Counted from the stretch's first letter, positions 1 to 12,388 are shown. The stretch is DNA of 64,000 nucleotides from Lamellibrachia columna (GCA_963662155.1 OY759268.1:56639969-56703968), one strand, 5' to 3'. Program-made: numbers and translations. Notes: generated by a model from the letters alone, not told the origin.

Positions 1-31
1 TGCATGCATGCGTGCGTGCGTGCGTGCGTGG
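1..31. repeat. short GCGT/TGCA simple repeat
   Basis: The window opens in a short alternating TGCA/TGCG tract, potentially Z-DNA forming. The following 270 bases to position 300 hold an open frame with no recognisable protein features. Confidence 0.7.
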
Positions 32-300
32 ATGTTAACCCCGGCACCGGACGCTGAGTTCCGTTTAAGTAAAATTCATAATGATCGAAATTGCTTATCA
101 TTACCTCGCCTATTGCGTCCTGAATTAGTCCTAACTGTACGCATGTACTTGATCAACCTTGGTGAATCATGTACATTGTCTGGTATCATAAGATATGCTG
201 CATTGGGCCTGGAACAAACATGCATAGTGCGTGTCCTCCATCCCCAGGCCGTATATTCAGCGAGAAGCCTTGTTGGTTTACGTTTACTTATGATGCTTTG

Positions 301-612
301 GTAGGTACATGATCAAATGTCAACATACACAGTCTATTGTTACACATTTTCTCTGACACACAGTCATGTAACGCTATGGTAGGTACATGATCAAATGTCA
401 ACATACACAGTCTATTGTTACATGTTTTCTCTGACACACAGGCATGTAACGCTATGGTAGGTACATGATCAAATGTCAACATACACAGTCTATTGTTACA
501 TGTTTTCTCTGACACACAGGCATGTAACGCTATGGTGGGTACATGATCAAATGTCAACATACACAGTCTATTGTTACATGTTTTCTCTGACACACAGGCA
601 TGTAACGCTATG
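301..612. repeat. 78-bp tandem repeat, 4 copies
   Basis: Copies begin at 301, 379, 457 and 535 with GTAGGTACATGATC (GTGGGT in the fourth) and differ by only a few bases. The second half of the unit (TTTTCTCTGACACACAGGCA onward) is shared with the adjoining 59-bp repeat, so the two arrays have a common origin. The minus-strand open frame over this stretch merely reflects 78 being a multiple of three. Confidence 0.95.
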
Positions 613-870
613 GTGGCAACACCACATGTATTACTCTCTGTTTCTCTGACACACAGGCATGTGACGCTATGGTGGCAACACCACATGTATTACCCTGTGT
701 TTCTCTGACACACAGGCATGTAACGCTATGGTGGCAACACCACATGTATTACTCTCTGTTTCTCTGACACACCGGCATGTGACGCTATGGCGGCAACACC
801 ACATGTATTACCCTGTGTTTCTCTTACACACAGGCATGTAACGCTATGGCGGCAACACCACATATATTAC
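613..870. repeat. 59-bp tandem repeat, about 4.4 copies
   Basis: Copies begin at 613, 672, 731, 790 and 849 with GTGGCAACACC or GCGGCAACACC. Each contains TTTCTCTGACACACAGGCATG, apart from small changes. Read on the minus strand, each unit contains a donor-like AGGGTAATA or AGAGTAATA. The array abuts the 3' side of the exon candidate at 871-1253. Confidence 0.95.
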
Positions 871-1253
871 CCTCTGTTTCTCCCGGCAGGACATTAATAG
901 AACCCACAATACCTGTGTAGGTGGTGGCCGTGGTTGTTTCCTGACTGCATGATGCGGTCGCGGCAGCAACATTTGCTGCATTCGGTAGAGCCGCCTGCAA
1001 CAACTCTCGTATCTCACCCAACTCTCGCCGCATCTCGCGCCCGAGCTGTTCGGTTGCACTAATGCGCACTAATGCGCTCTCCATGTCGGTCTCCAGTCTA
1101 CAACGCGCCGCATTCGTAGCGGCAGCCCCCGAGATGCCAGCAGTCGCACTGACCTGCTCCAACCTAGGTTCTACCACGTCACTCTGTGTGGGGACATCTA
1201 CTGCTGCGCTAGTCCTGGCACTTCGTTGAGCTGACTCCTTGATGGGAGGCATC
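871..1253 (-). CDS. possible internal or first coding exon, unknown protein
   Basis: An unrecognised minus-strand frame of about 127 codons, starting ATG at 1252 and outside the tandem repeats. A good acceptor (TTGATTTTACAG) ends at 1254, one base before the ATG codon, and a donor-like AGG/GTAATA follows 871. The protein is Ala, Thr, Ser and Glu rich. A charged helical stretch (LGREMRRELGEIRELLQAAL) could form a short coiled coil, preceded by a predicted disordered Ala/Thr region. No domain is recognised. It may be a host exon or part of a mobile-element ORF. GC content is clearly higher than the flanks. Downstream in its frame the reading enters the 59-bp repeat, which is expected if that sequence is intron. 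Exon status is inferred from composition and splice signals only. Confidence 0.35.
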
Positions 1254-1365
1254 CTGTAAAATCAAGTCAACATTATGTACTGATTAATCCTTACCATTAT
1301 TATTCCAGGTAGATATTATCGGCTGTGCTATCATACCACATTGACCATGTGGCATCATACCACCT

Positions 1366-2722
1366 TAGGACCACCTTTAGTCAACATCATTATCGGTAAA
1401 CCCCTACCATTATGTGGCCCCATTAGATTAAGAACCACCTTAAGTCAATATCTTTATCGGTCAACCCCTACCATTATGTGGCACCATTAGATTAAAGACC
1501 ACCTTAAGTCAACATCATTATCGGTCAACCCCTACCATTATGTGGCCCCATTAGATTAAGAACCACCTTAAGTCAACATCATTATCGGTCAACCACTACC
1601 ATTATGTGGCCACCATTGGGCAAAGGACCCCCTTTAGTCCAAACCATTATCAGTCAACCTCTACCTTTTTGTGGCCACCACTGGACAAAGGACCACCTTT
1701 AGTCAATATCATTATCGGTCAACCTCTACCATTATGTGGCACCATTAGATTAAAGACCACCTTAAGTCAACATCATTATCGGTCAACCTCTACCATTATG
1801 TGGCCCCATTAGATTAAAGACCACCTTTAGTCAATATCATTATCGGTCAACCCCTACCATTATGTGGCACCATTAGATTAAAGACCACCTTAAGTCAACA
1901 TCATTATCGGTCAACCCCTACCATTATGTGGCCCCATTAGATTAAGAACCACCTTAAGTCAATATCATTATCGGTCAACCCCTACCATTATGTGGCACCA
2001 TTAGATTAAAGACCACCTTAAGTCAACATCATTATCGGTCAACCCCTACCATTATGTGGCCCCATTAGATTAAGAACCACCTTAAGTCAACATCATTATC
2101 GGTCAACCACTACCATTATGTGGCCACCATTGGGCAAAGGACCCCCTTTAGTCCAAACCATTATCAGTCAACCTCTACCTTTTTGTGGCCACCACTGGAC
2201 AAAGGACCACCTTTAGTCAATATCATTATCAGTCAACCTCTACCATTATGTGGCACCATTAGATTAAAGACCACCTTAAGTCAACATCATTATCGGTCAA
2301 CCTCTACCATTATGTGGCCCCATTAGATTAAAGACCACCTTTAGTCAATATCATTATCGGTCAACCCCTACCATTATGTGGCACCATTAGATTAAAGACC
2401 ACCTTAAGTCAACATCATTATCGGTCAACCCCTACCATTATGTGGCCCCATTAGATTAAGAACCACCTTAAGTCAACATCATTATCGGTCAACCACTACC
2501 ATTATGTGGCCACCATTGGGCAAAGGACCCCCTTTAGTCCAAACCATTATCAGTCAACCTCTACCTTTTTGTGGCCACCACTGGACAAAGGACCACCTTT
2601 AGTCAATATCATTATCGGTCAACCTCTACCATTATGAGGCTATTATGTGAAAAAGGACCACCTTTAATCAACATCATTTTCGGTCAACCCCTACCATAAT
2701 GTGGCCACCGTTGGAGTAAGGA
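1366..2722. repeat. 64-bp tandem array with 514-bp higher-order period
   Basis: About 21 copies of a 64-bp unit (key part CATTATCGGTCAACC, then CTACCATTATGTGG). Variant units with CCACCATTGGGCAAAGG recur near 1612 and 2126, and a third time near 2511. The first two mark an 8-unit higher-order repeat of 514 bp. The 68-codon frames at 1606 and 2120 are by-products. Confidence 0.95.
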
Positions 2723-2729
2723 CCACGTT

Positions 2730-3229
2730 TTGCACACTAATTCCATCACTACAAAGATGTTACACACAGTAATCAGGGAAACGGAGAAGAAATTCCAGTC
2801 TCTAGATACGAAGAAAACAGAAACCATGGTCATATCAAAGAACAATTTTATACCAACATGCAAAATTGCTGTCAACGGGATTGTTCATAAACAAGTTTCG
2901 TTATCTTAGATCATCAATAACTGCGGATGGCCGGTATAGTGATATCAAGAGACGAATGTGCCAGGCCAAAACGGCTTTCTTGAACATGAAAACATGTTAT
3001 CGTAGAAAGTTGTATAACTTGAAGTAAGAACACATGTTCTGCCATTCAACACAGAGCCCGTTCTGTCATAACATGGTCAATGACTAATACTTACACATGA
3101 ACTTAGAACCAACATAAACATGTTTTTAGAGGAATGCTTAGAGTATCGTGGTTAGAAAAGAAAAGAAATGAAGCCATTTTAGGAATAGCTGAAAATAAAA
3201 GGAAAATCGTGCGCGAAATGAGGAAATGA
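2730..3229 (+). pseudogene. RTE-like LINE reverse transcriptase C-terminal remnant
   Basis: Fragments in more than one frame match the C-terminal half of a LINE polymerase of the kind common in invertebrate RTE-type elements. First comes a segment containing KKTETMVISKNN at about 2808-2845. Then FRYLRSSITADGRYSDI at about 2900-2955 corresponds to the familiar FxYLGS-x-IT-DG block. The final stretch at 3130-3229 reads MLRVSWLEKKRNEAI and ends in a stop after VREMRK, which matches the usual end of such proteins. The segment between 3030 and 3130 is broken by stops. The polymerase catalytic core lies upstream of what is preserved. It is a dead 5'-truncated copy. Family assignment rests on recall of typical blocks, not on a search. 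Confidence 0.6.
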
Positions 3230-3256
3230 CAAATATAATCATCATTACGACTATCG

Positions 3257-3356
3257 TTAGGAGACCCTTACGACAAAGATGACCACGGTTAGGACACCCT
3301 CACGACAACGATGATCACGGTTAGGACACCCTTACGACAACGATGACCACGGTTAG
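3257..3356. repeat. 32-bp tandem repeat, 3 copies
   Basis: Units at 3257, 3289 and 3321 share TTAGGACACCC, ACGACAACGATGA and CACGG with few changes. Confidence 0.9.
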
Positions 3357-3939
3357 TCAATCTCAACCATAACCCCGTAAGTTATCACATTTTGTCAATA
3401 AATATATTTCCGAGGACCATTGCTGGACAACCCCTACCATCACGGGTACAACATCGCCACGATTAAGAAAGATGTATGATTTACCTTCAATCCGTAGCAA
3501 TTCAATCCGGTCGGGTCTTGACAAATGACAACTTCGAGGGTTGGCTGTCAAAAATGTTTACGTGCGACTGCACTGACATTCAGGCGCTAGTGGATGCAAG
3601 AAACGTGGATCTCAACAACACTCCCAATCATCGGCCGCTGACTATTGGTTCAAATATTTAATCGCCACAGTGTATCTTGTCGCGTAGTAATTATTAAAAT
3701 GACTACCCATGATGCCTCTCTTCAATATGGGATGCATGCAGTGGTGTATCATAAATTGACATTAAGCACTTAAGTAACACAACAAAATATAATATTCACA
3801 AACTCATTTCGGTAATGAAACGTTGATGCGTAGAAATAGATAGATAGCCAACTTGACATTTAGTTCTCGTCCATGTGTGACTAGCAACTGAATACACGAA
3901 CTCCGCATTCGACACTGGTATGACACTACTTGCAAAAAT
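3357..3939. other. no gene recognised
   Basis: Contains overlapping short open frames on both strands (the largest 62 codons) without recognisable motifs. AT-rich from 3660 onward. Confidence 0.5.
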
Positions 3940-4100
3940 GCAGCGTCAGCAGAATACAGTGCACACATCACACCTGTTCCGAAAGAGCTACACTGGTTTC
4001 TAATCCACTGCCGTATACAGTAGAAGATCCTTTCTCACACCTTCGGTGCTATCCACCACCAAGCACCGGAATATCTCAGTGGCCTGCTGTTCGTGTACAG
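3940..4100 (+). pseudogene. L2-type LINE C-terminal fragment
   Basis: One frame reads AHITPVPKELHWFLIHCRI, then a stop (TAG), then KILSHTFGAIHHQAPEYL and SGLLFVYR. These are the blocks that follow the RT domain near the C-terminus of L2-clade polymerases (TPVLxxLHWLP-x-R, FKIL-x-T-x-A-x-H-x-x-AP-x-YL). After VYR the expected continuation is lost and the sequence changes at about 4101 to the RT N-terminal region of another L2 copy. It is a small dead fragment. Confidence 0.6.
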
Positions 4101-4155
4101 ACTGAGGGCCTGGGGGATCACTTACACCCCGGAAGCGATCCCCCAGGCCCTCAGT
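4101..4155. repeat. perfect 19-bp inverted repeat, 17-nt loop
   Basis: Arms at 4101-4119 and 4137-4155 (ACTGAGGGCCTGGGGGATC and its complement) match perfectly. They sit at the joint between the two L2 fragments and could fold as a stable GC-rich hairpin. Confidence 0.9.
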
Positions 4156-5524
4156 ATGCCTGGGCTGCTTAAGCAGGCAATTGTTCGGCCATTGCTAAAT
4201 AAACCATAACTCGATAAGGACACACTGAACAACTACCGTCCAGTTAGTATTCTAATTCATCTATCCAAAGTCATCGAGAAAGTATCTGTCATATTTCCGA
4301 TCAGCGAATGCAGGATTGTTTCCAATCAGCTTACCGGAAAAATCACTCAAATGAAACCGCATTGTTATGTATTACAAATGCCATGAAAGTCGCGATGGAT
4401 AACAGACAAGGTACAGCACTTGTGCTCATCGACTTTAGTGCCGCATTTGATACAATCGACTACACGATATTGATTCAGCGGCTACGCTTGCGTTATGGTA
4501 TCGTGGGCAAGGCGCTTGGCTGGTTGCAATATTATCTGCAGAATCGGACTCAGCGAGTAGTCATTCGTGATGCATCATCGAACACAACATGTTTGACATC
4601 GGGTATCCCGCAGGATTCGGTGCTTCGACCATTGCTATTCTCGCTGTACGTCCAACCCATCGGCGATATAATCAGAGCACATGGACTTTCTTTTCATCAC
4701 TATGCGGATGATCTGCAATTGTACTGTCACTTTGACCTAACCGCGACAGCTTAGGCTACTACGCTGCGACGTATGGAAGACTGTTTGGATGTTGTGAAAC
4801 AGTGGATAACATCAAACTGCCTGTGCACAATAAAACGGAATATCTCCCTGCTGTACCCAGGACTGCAGCTGCGCTCGTTGACAGCAGTGTAATACGTGTA
4901 GGGGATGTCACAATTATTGCGTCACGATCTGTTCGTAACCTTGGTGTCGTCATGGATCGACACCTTGATCTTAAGAAGCAAGTGTCAAGCATCGTCAGTG
5001 TGTGTTCGTTCCATCTCCGCCGCATTAACCGGATGAGCCGTTATCTTCCAATGACAACAAAGGCACGTGTCGTCAATGCCATTATTACGTCACGGCTTGA
5101 CAACTGCAATTCTCTTCTATATGGTACTTGTGTTAACAACATTGCTAGCCTGCAGAGGATGCACAATTCGGCTGCGAGGTTAATCTTACGCCGGCCACGA
5201 AGCGATAGCGCCACGCCTCTGTTGTGCACTGTAGCGCGCAGAATCGAGTTTAAGATCTTAGTGTTTACATATAGAGCTGTGCATGGTGATGCGCCGAAAT
5301 ACCTATGTGATCTCGTATGTCCGTATACACCAACAAGAGTCTTGCGCTCTGCTAACAATAACATGTTAACTGTTCAGCGGACTCACGTCAAAGCTGGAGA
5401 CTGTTCGTTTACAGTTGCTGCGGCGACTCTGTGGAATACTCTGTCAATTGACATTAAAATGTCAGACACTCTCTCCACTTTCAAGGCACGCCTAATGACT
5501 CACTTTTATAAACTCTCTTTCTAA
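4150..5524 (+). pseudogene. L2-type reverse transcriptase, broken
   Basis: The frame from about 4308 to 4754 contains RT fingers and palm: QSAYRKNHSNETALL, motif A VLIDFSAAFDTIDY, motif B region and motif C YADDLQLY. A TAG at 4752-4754 interrupts it. The same frame resumes (MEDCLDVVKQW) until about 4845. A frameshift then moves to a frame open to 5524 containing NLGVVMDRHLDL, SRLDNCNSLLYG, LQRMHNSAARLI and a C-terminal FKARLMTHFYKLSF. Upstream, LDKDTLNNYRPVS is preceded by a stop. In motif B the usual PQGSVLGP reads PQDSVLRP, which changes two conserved glycines. The YADD aspartates are intact, but the copy is dead from the stop, the frameshift and motif B changes. The endonuclease domain is absent. 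Confidence 0.85.
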
Positions 5525-5614
5525 GTTCTACATTCATTAATATAGTTATGTTATAATTATCAACTTATTTACATCCTTGAATGGATAGATGATCCGGTTT
5601 CTTGGTTATTAATA

Positions 5615-5751
5615 TTCATCATAATTACCTCTCAAGAAACTTGCAGTTTGTTTTTGAATATTTCGACTGCCTTCAGCTGAAGAAGACTGCGAGAGGCAGT
5701 CGAAATATTAAAAAACAAACTGCAAGTTTCTTGAGAGGTAATTATGATGAA
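5615..5751. repeat. 57-bp inverted repeat (one mismatch) with hammerhead-like core
   Basis: Arms 5615-5671 and 5695-5751 are complementary except for one base; the loop is 23 nt (5672-5694). Across the loop and right arm lies CTGAAGA, one A, stem GACTGC, GAGAG, stem GCAGTC, then GAAA. This resembles a hammerhead ribozyme core (CUGANGA-stem II-GAAA) with one extra A before stem II. Such motifs are known in Penelope-like elements. Activity is not implied. Confidence 0.85.
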
Positions 5752-5802
5752 CTTATTTACATGTTTATTTATTATAGTGTAACTACTTATACATTAGTTA
5801 AG

Positions 5803-5917
<115 letters not shown>

Positions 5918-6317
5918 TGTATTTACATGTTCTGTCTCAATCCTAGTGAGCTGTAGCTAAAATTTCTATTTTAGAATAGTTATTTAATTACTGTATTTAG
6001 TTTACTAATTTATTTTTCAACTTTTTATATATTTATTTTTATTACGTTTTAGTATTATGCATTAAAAAAAATTAACTTATATTTATATACGCCTAATATT
6101 CTATGTGTTAATTACATAACATACACATATATTTTATTCATTTAAAGTAGATGTATACTGGTTGTAGAAATGGTTATAATTATTATTATTTTAGCATTTT
6201 TAGAAAACTACTGACAATTGTCTTGTACATGTCGTAAAGCGCCACGAACAATATAACATTGGATCTGGAGCTATATGAAATAAAATGTATTATTATTATT
6301 ATTATTATTATTATTGT

Positions 6318-6831
6318 GGAAAAGTTTCCTTCTAGTCCCGGACTTTTAGGCCAAAACACCATCGAACCTAAAGTCGTAAATTAAAAGCTAATTTTTGCAC
6401 CACAAATCCCTGAAAATGTATCGAGTAACTTGCTAAAATTCCCCAATAATTATTCTTGAGCTAACCACATAATTCAGGGTGGCTTCCGAGAGGCCAGTAA
6501 CTCGTGCTTAACTGTAACTTCTTAATCAATAGAACTAGAAAGCAAATGTTGGTATCTACATTGGGGTTTTCAACCTTGCTCGATTTAATTAACACCACTA
6601 AAGCATCACGCAGTCACCAGAACATGCATGTATTTAGTTTTGTTTAAAATAATCGGGTGCAAAGCCACAGGAAAAAGAATATTTTAGAGTCAAAAACAAT
6701 GTTTGGTTTTGAAGGTTCATATTCCTTTAATAATGTGACTGTTTTCTATATATGCTCTTAACGGAGTTGACACCCGTCACCAAAAGAGTCTGCTCTGGAC
6801 TCGCAGGACCACACTCTTTCATTGAGCACAC
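6318..6831. other. no gene recognised
   Basis: Unique AT-rich sequence between the L2 tail and the next pseudogene. No frame or repeat worth naming. Confidence 0.5.
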
Positions 6832-9190
6832 ATGTCCAAGACGTTAGATGAGGCTGCTGGGAGGAGCAGAACTGCTGTGGGTGCAGTATTTCAAGTTGGT
6901 CGACCTTCTCAAGCTCTTCATTTTCTCCACGCGCACCGGCAACTTTGTCTTGCAGCTGACTTGGACAGCGGAAATTATTCAAGTATTCAACGCCGCTGGC
7001 CACTTCGCCTATGTCAAATGTACCCGTCTCTATCTTCAGCAAATGAGGAAACTGAAGCAGGTGATGATTGAAAAGCTGAGTTTAAGACGTTTGCTGAGAA
7101 GCAAATGTTCGTTGCTAGGAAGTCAGATCATTTCTATGGCGGTAACTTCATGGATCAGCTGATCGAGCAGTGTCTGATGAGACTGTTGAAGGTGAATGGA
7201 GGCATTACCCACGGTCGAAGCATCACGGATTCTACTTTGGCAAAGTTCACAGGCGCATTATCCAAAATGTGCAGCGCTTGAGGAGTTTGCTCTGGTGTGA
7301 ACCCATCAACGTCCGACCAGCACAGGGATTTTAGACCTGATTTTGTTCGTCTCTCTCAGAAGCACATCAAGTTGTTCACTGACTTCTTCGCTGCTCATCC
7401 ACCCTTCAAATCTCACCACAACACTCTCATCTCAACAGGAGTAGTTGCGGCTCCAAACGTCAACTGTGATGACACTTTTGAAGTGTCATCACAGCCCCCG
7501 GCTCCATTTCAGCATGGTCTGCTCAGAAAGAACAACACGAGTGATATGTCCATCGCCCTGAAAGAATTTGTGGAGGAACGTGATCTGACTACTTCTGACA
7601 ACATCACTGTGGTGATTGATGGTGGTCATTTGCTGAACACCATCAAATGGCCAACTGACGCAACCTACCACGATATTGCTGCTAACTACGAGAAACATGT
7701 CTGCACCCAATTCACAGGTATGCCAGTCATCGTGGTGTTTGACGGCTATGACTCGGCCGCGACCTCCACAAAAAGCACTGACCACCAGCGTCGCTCGCAG
7801 AAAAGAGCTTCTCGTGATACCCTGTTCGATGCCAGCTCGAAGCCGTTCGTCTCTCAGCACAGCTTTCTCAGGAACCCGACCAACAAGACACGCATTATCT
7901 TCATCATTACACAATGTGTTACAAATGATTGTGTCCAGCAGGCCGAACGGGACGCGGACAGGCTTATTGTCTCAACAGCCCTGAAAATGTCCAATCTAGT
8001 TCTTATTGTTGCCACCGACACTGGCAACCTGGTAATGTTGGTGAACCAGGCGAGTGGCATACATGGCGGTGTGTACATGGGGCGAGGTCTGACTTCATGT
8101 GAACCAGGCGAGTGGCACACATAGCGGTGTGTACATAGGGCGAGGTCTGACTTCATGTGAACCAGACGAGTAGCACACATTGCGGTGTGTACATGGGGCG
8201 ATGTCTGACTTCATGTGAACCAGGCGAGTAGCACACATTGTGGTGTGTACATGGGGCGAGGTCTGACTTCATGTGAACCAGGCGAGTGGCATCCATGCCG
8301 GTGTGTACATGGGGTCTGATTTAATGTGTCAATGTTCTATATATCCACGAAAACATCGGCTCTTCGTCCGTGTTGCGTAAGATGATGGATGACTTACAAA
8401 ACGTTGGGTACCTGGAGGTTTACAATCACATTGACATCACAAAGGAAGACATCGCAGTAGCTGGTGAACAGTTCCTGATAACCTTGTATGGAGATAATCG
8501 GAAGACCACACACTGGATGACCTGATATATAAGGTAAATCCGTATTATACCTGTATGAATATTGATTATAAACAGGTATGTTCTGATGTAGCCATGTATC
8601 CTGTCTTTCGGATTGCTAAAAATTCGTTATACTTACACGTTCATCCATTATTCACCCCTGGTATCCAATGCAACATGTGTCTGTGATTTTTTGCAAATGT
8701 TTCTGACAGCTCTATGGGAAAGCCATCAAGAAATACAAATTGTCTTCAGGCTCAGATTGGAGACACTGCCGGCAACAACTGCGGCTGCCCGACATAATTC
8801 CTTCAGCACATATCACTCTGTGCAGCAATGGAGTGGAAACACCTGCCCCCCCCCCCACTGACTGGGTAGTTTAAACAGTTCTAATCCTACATACAGCTCT
8901 ACTAAATTGGATTAATTTGAATCTTGATGCTAACTGGGGAGCCAAAGGTGAATTCTGTTAAATGGTTTTGTCCTGGTTCTACAGGGCTGGTCACTGGAGG
9001 ATGGACAACTGGGCTCTGTAGCAAGTGGGAGGGCCCCAGTCCCAAGCAAGCTCCTCCGCATAGTGTCGTTTGGATACACATACCAATGTGGGAATGCATG
9101 CGGGTGTCGGAAGGTGGGGCTATTTTGCACTGCCATCTGTGCATTCTGCAGTGGAGAGTCACAAACACCTTCACACAGGATGAATCATAG
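6832..9190 (+). pseudogene. multicopy invertebrate protein: PIN-like core and Cys-rich tail, decayed
   Basis: Blocks in the right order but several frames belong to a large uncharacterised protein family I recognise from many aquatic invertebrate genomes; I know no agreed name. N-terminal block at 6848-7060 (LLKLFIFSTRTGNFVLQL, AAGHFAYVKCTRLYLQQM). A second at 7084-7283 (KSDHFYGGNFMDQLIEQCLM, NGGITHGRSITDSTLAK) ends in a stop. The longest frame, 7297-8124 (275 codons), carries a nuclease-like fold: VIDGGHLLN, VIVVFDGYD, a DADRLIVSTAL helix and LIVATDTGNLVML. Related copies usually end that last strand in DTD, so the second Asp is lost here. Further blocks lie at 8330-8522 (DITKEDIAVAGEQFLITLYG), 8701-8860 (LRLETLPATTAAARHNSF) and about 9080-9160, a cysteine-rich tail (CGNACGCRKVGLFCTAICAF). 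At least three frame changes, internal stops and a minisatellite make it nonfunctional. The fold call is inference from motif spacing. Confidence 0.65.
8041..8325. repeat. 58-bp tandem repeat, about 5 copies, inside the pseudogene
   Basis: Copies begin at 8041, 8099, 8157, 8215 and 8273 with GTGAACCAG. The first unit still continues the frame of the pseudogene (VNQASG), so the array appears to have grown from coding sequence. Confidence 0.95.
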
Positions 9191-9425
9191 GCGCACTCGG
9201 TCTGGGGTTGGTGCAATTGGTTTTGAATAAAAGAAGTTTGTATATCATGCTGACTATGCCTATTATTTTACTATCTAGTGTCGTAATGAAACTATTGGTA
9301 TTTGAACATTTATTCGCCTTTTTCCTACACATTTTAACATGAACAAAGTGTTCTGGCGACTCTATGATATTTTAACCGTGTTCATTGGTTAGAGCATGAT
9401 TGAAAACTCAACCCTACATATATAG

Positions 9426-9426
<1 letters not shown>

Positions 9427-9506
<80 letters not shown>

Positions 9507-9530
9507 TGTGTGTGTGTATGTGTCTGTGTG
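9427..9530. repeat. (TG)n microsatellite
   Basis: About 50 TG dinucleotides with a few interruptions near the 3' end. Confidence 0.98.
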
Positions 9531-9744
9531 CCTTCTATCCCTAATGGCTTAGATGTTTACCGAGTTGCCGCAGTTTCGGACGCCATCTTGAATTATGCGG
9601 TTAGCTCAAGGAGGATTCTTGGAGACTCTTAGTATGTTACTTCAGACACTTCCAGGGAACTGTGTTGCAAAAGTCAGTTTTTTATTATCGACTTTTAGGT
9701 TTGACCCTAAAACTCCTGGACTACTCCTAATATCACCAACTCTG

Positions 9745-10107
9745 CTAATTGCGCCAGTTTTCAACGGCAGTGGAAGACCTATCTTTTCCGGCATGTGTAT
9801 ACCTGAGTGAACATTACATTTACCGGCAGTACTTTCATTCAATTAATATATTAATATTATTTCAATCCATGTATTTTTTTATTTAATTAATTGTTTAATT
9901 ATTCAATTCCATGTATACTCTTAGTCGTAATGTCCTTGATTTAATTTATTATTTTAATTATTTAATTCATATAATTTAAATCAATTGTATTTATTAACTT
10001 AAGTATGTATTTTGTGTATACTTTTTATTCGTATTGCCTATATAATTAATTAATTTAGCTATTTAATTCCATGTATATTCTTAGCTGTATTGTAATGTAT
10101 TAAAGTG
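9745..10107. repeat. AT-rich block duplicated at 15555-15895
   Basis: Shares GAAGACCTATCTTT, CCGGCAT and TACATTTACCGGCAGTACTT and many following blocks with 15575-15895. Both copies lead into an (AT)n tract and then a CATCC-type satellite, so the whole module (block, AT run, satellite) was copied. Confidence 0.85.
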
Positions 10108-11770
<1,663 letters not shown>

Positions 11771-12388
11771 CCCGTCCATCCTGTCCTTCACATCCACCAC
11801 AGCCATTACATTAATCACATCCAGTCCTTCCATCCATCACATCCATCCCGTCCATCCCTTCCTTCACTGCCATCACAGCCATTACATTAATCACATCCAG
11901 TCCATCCATCCATCACATCCATCCCGTCCATCCCTTCCTTCACTGCCATCACAGCCATTACATTAATCACATCCAGTCCTTCCATCCATCACATCCATCC
12001 CGTCCATCCCTTCCTTCACTGCCATCACAGCCATTACATTAATCACATCCAGTCCTTCCATCCATCACATCCATCCCGTCCATCCTGTCCTTCACATCCA
12101 CCACAGCCATTACATTAATCACATCCAGTCCTTCCATCCATCACATCCATCCCGTCCATCCCTTCCTTCACTGCCATCACAGCCATTACATTAATCACAT
12201 CCAGTCCATCCATCCATCACATCCATCCCGTCCATCCCTTCCTTCACTGCCATCACAGCCATTACATTAATCACATCCAGTCCTTCCATCCATCACATCC
12301 ATCCCGTCCATCCCTTCCTTCACTGCCATCACAGCCATTACATTAATCACATCCAGTCCTTCCATCCATCACATCCATTCCGTCCACC
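11771..12388. repeat. 76-bp tandem repeat, about 8 copies
   Basis: Unit contains CCATCACAGCCATTACATTA followed by ATCACATCCAGTCC. Copies are spaced 76 bp (for example 11863 and 11939). Two units have CTTCACATCCACC in place of CTTCACTGCCATC. Confidence 0.95.

Noticed and set aside
301..686. 132-codon minus-strand frame with IALHACVSEKTCNNRLCML repeats
   Set aside because: A 78-bp repeat that happens to be a multiple of three; the frame starts and ends within the repeat arrays.
3476..3661. 61-codon frame with FTCDCTDI resembling an LRR C-terminal cap
   Set aside because: Only a CDC and nothing else of the module; no splice signals that fit.
8902..9216. Overlapping 88-104 codon frames on both strands
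   Set aside because: The real signal here is a third frame carrying the cysteine-rich tail of the 6.8-9.2 kb pseudogene; the longer frames are shadows.
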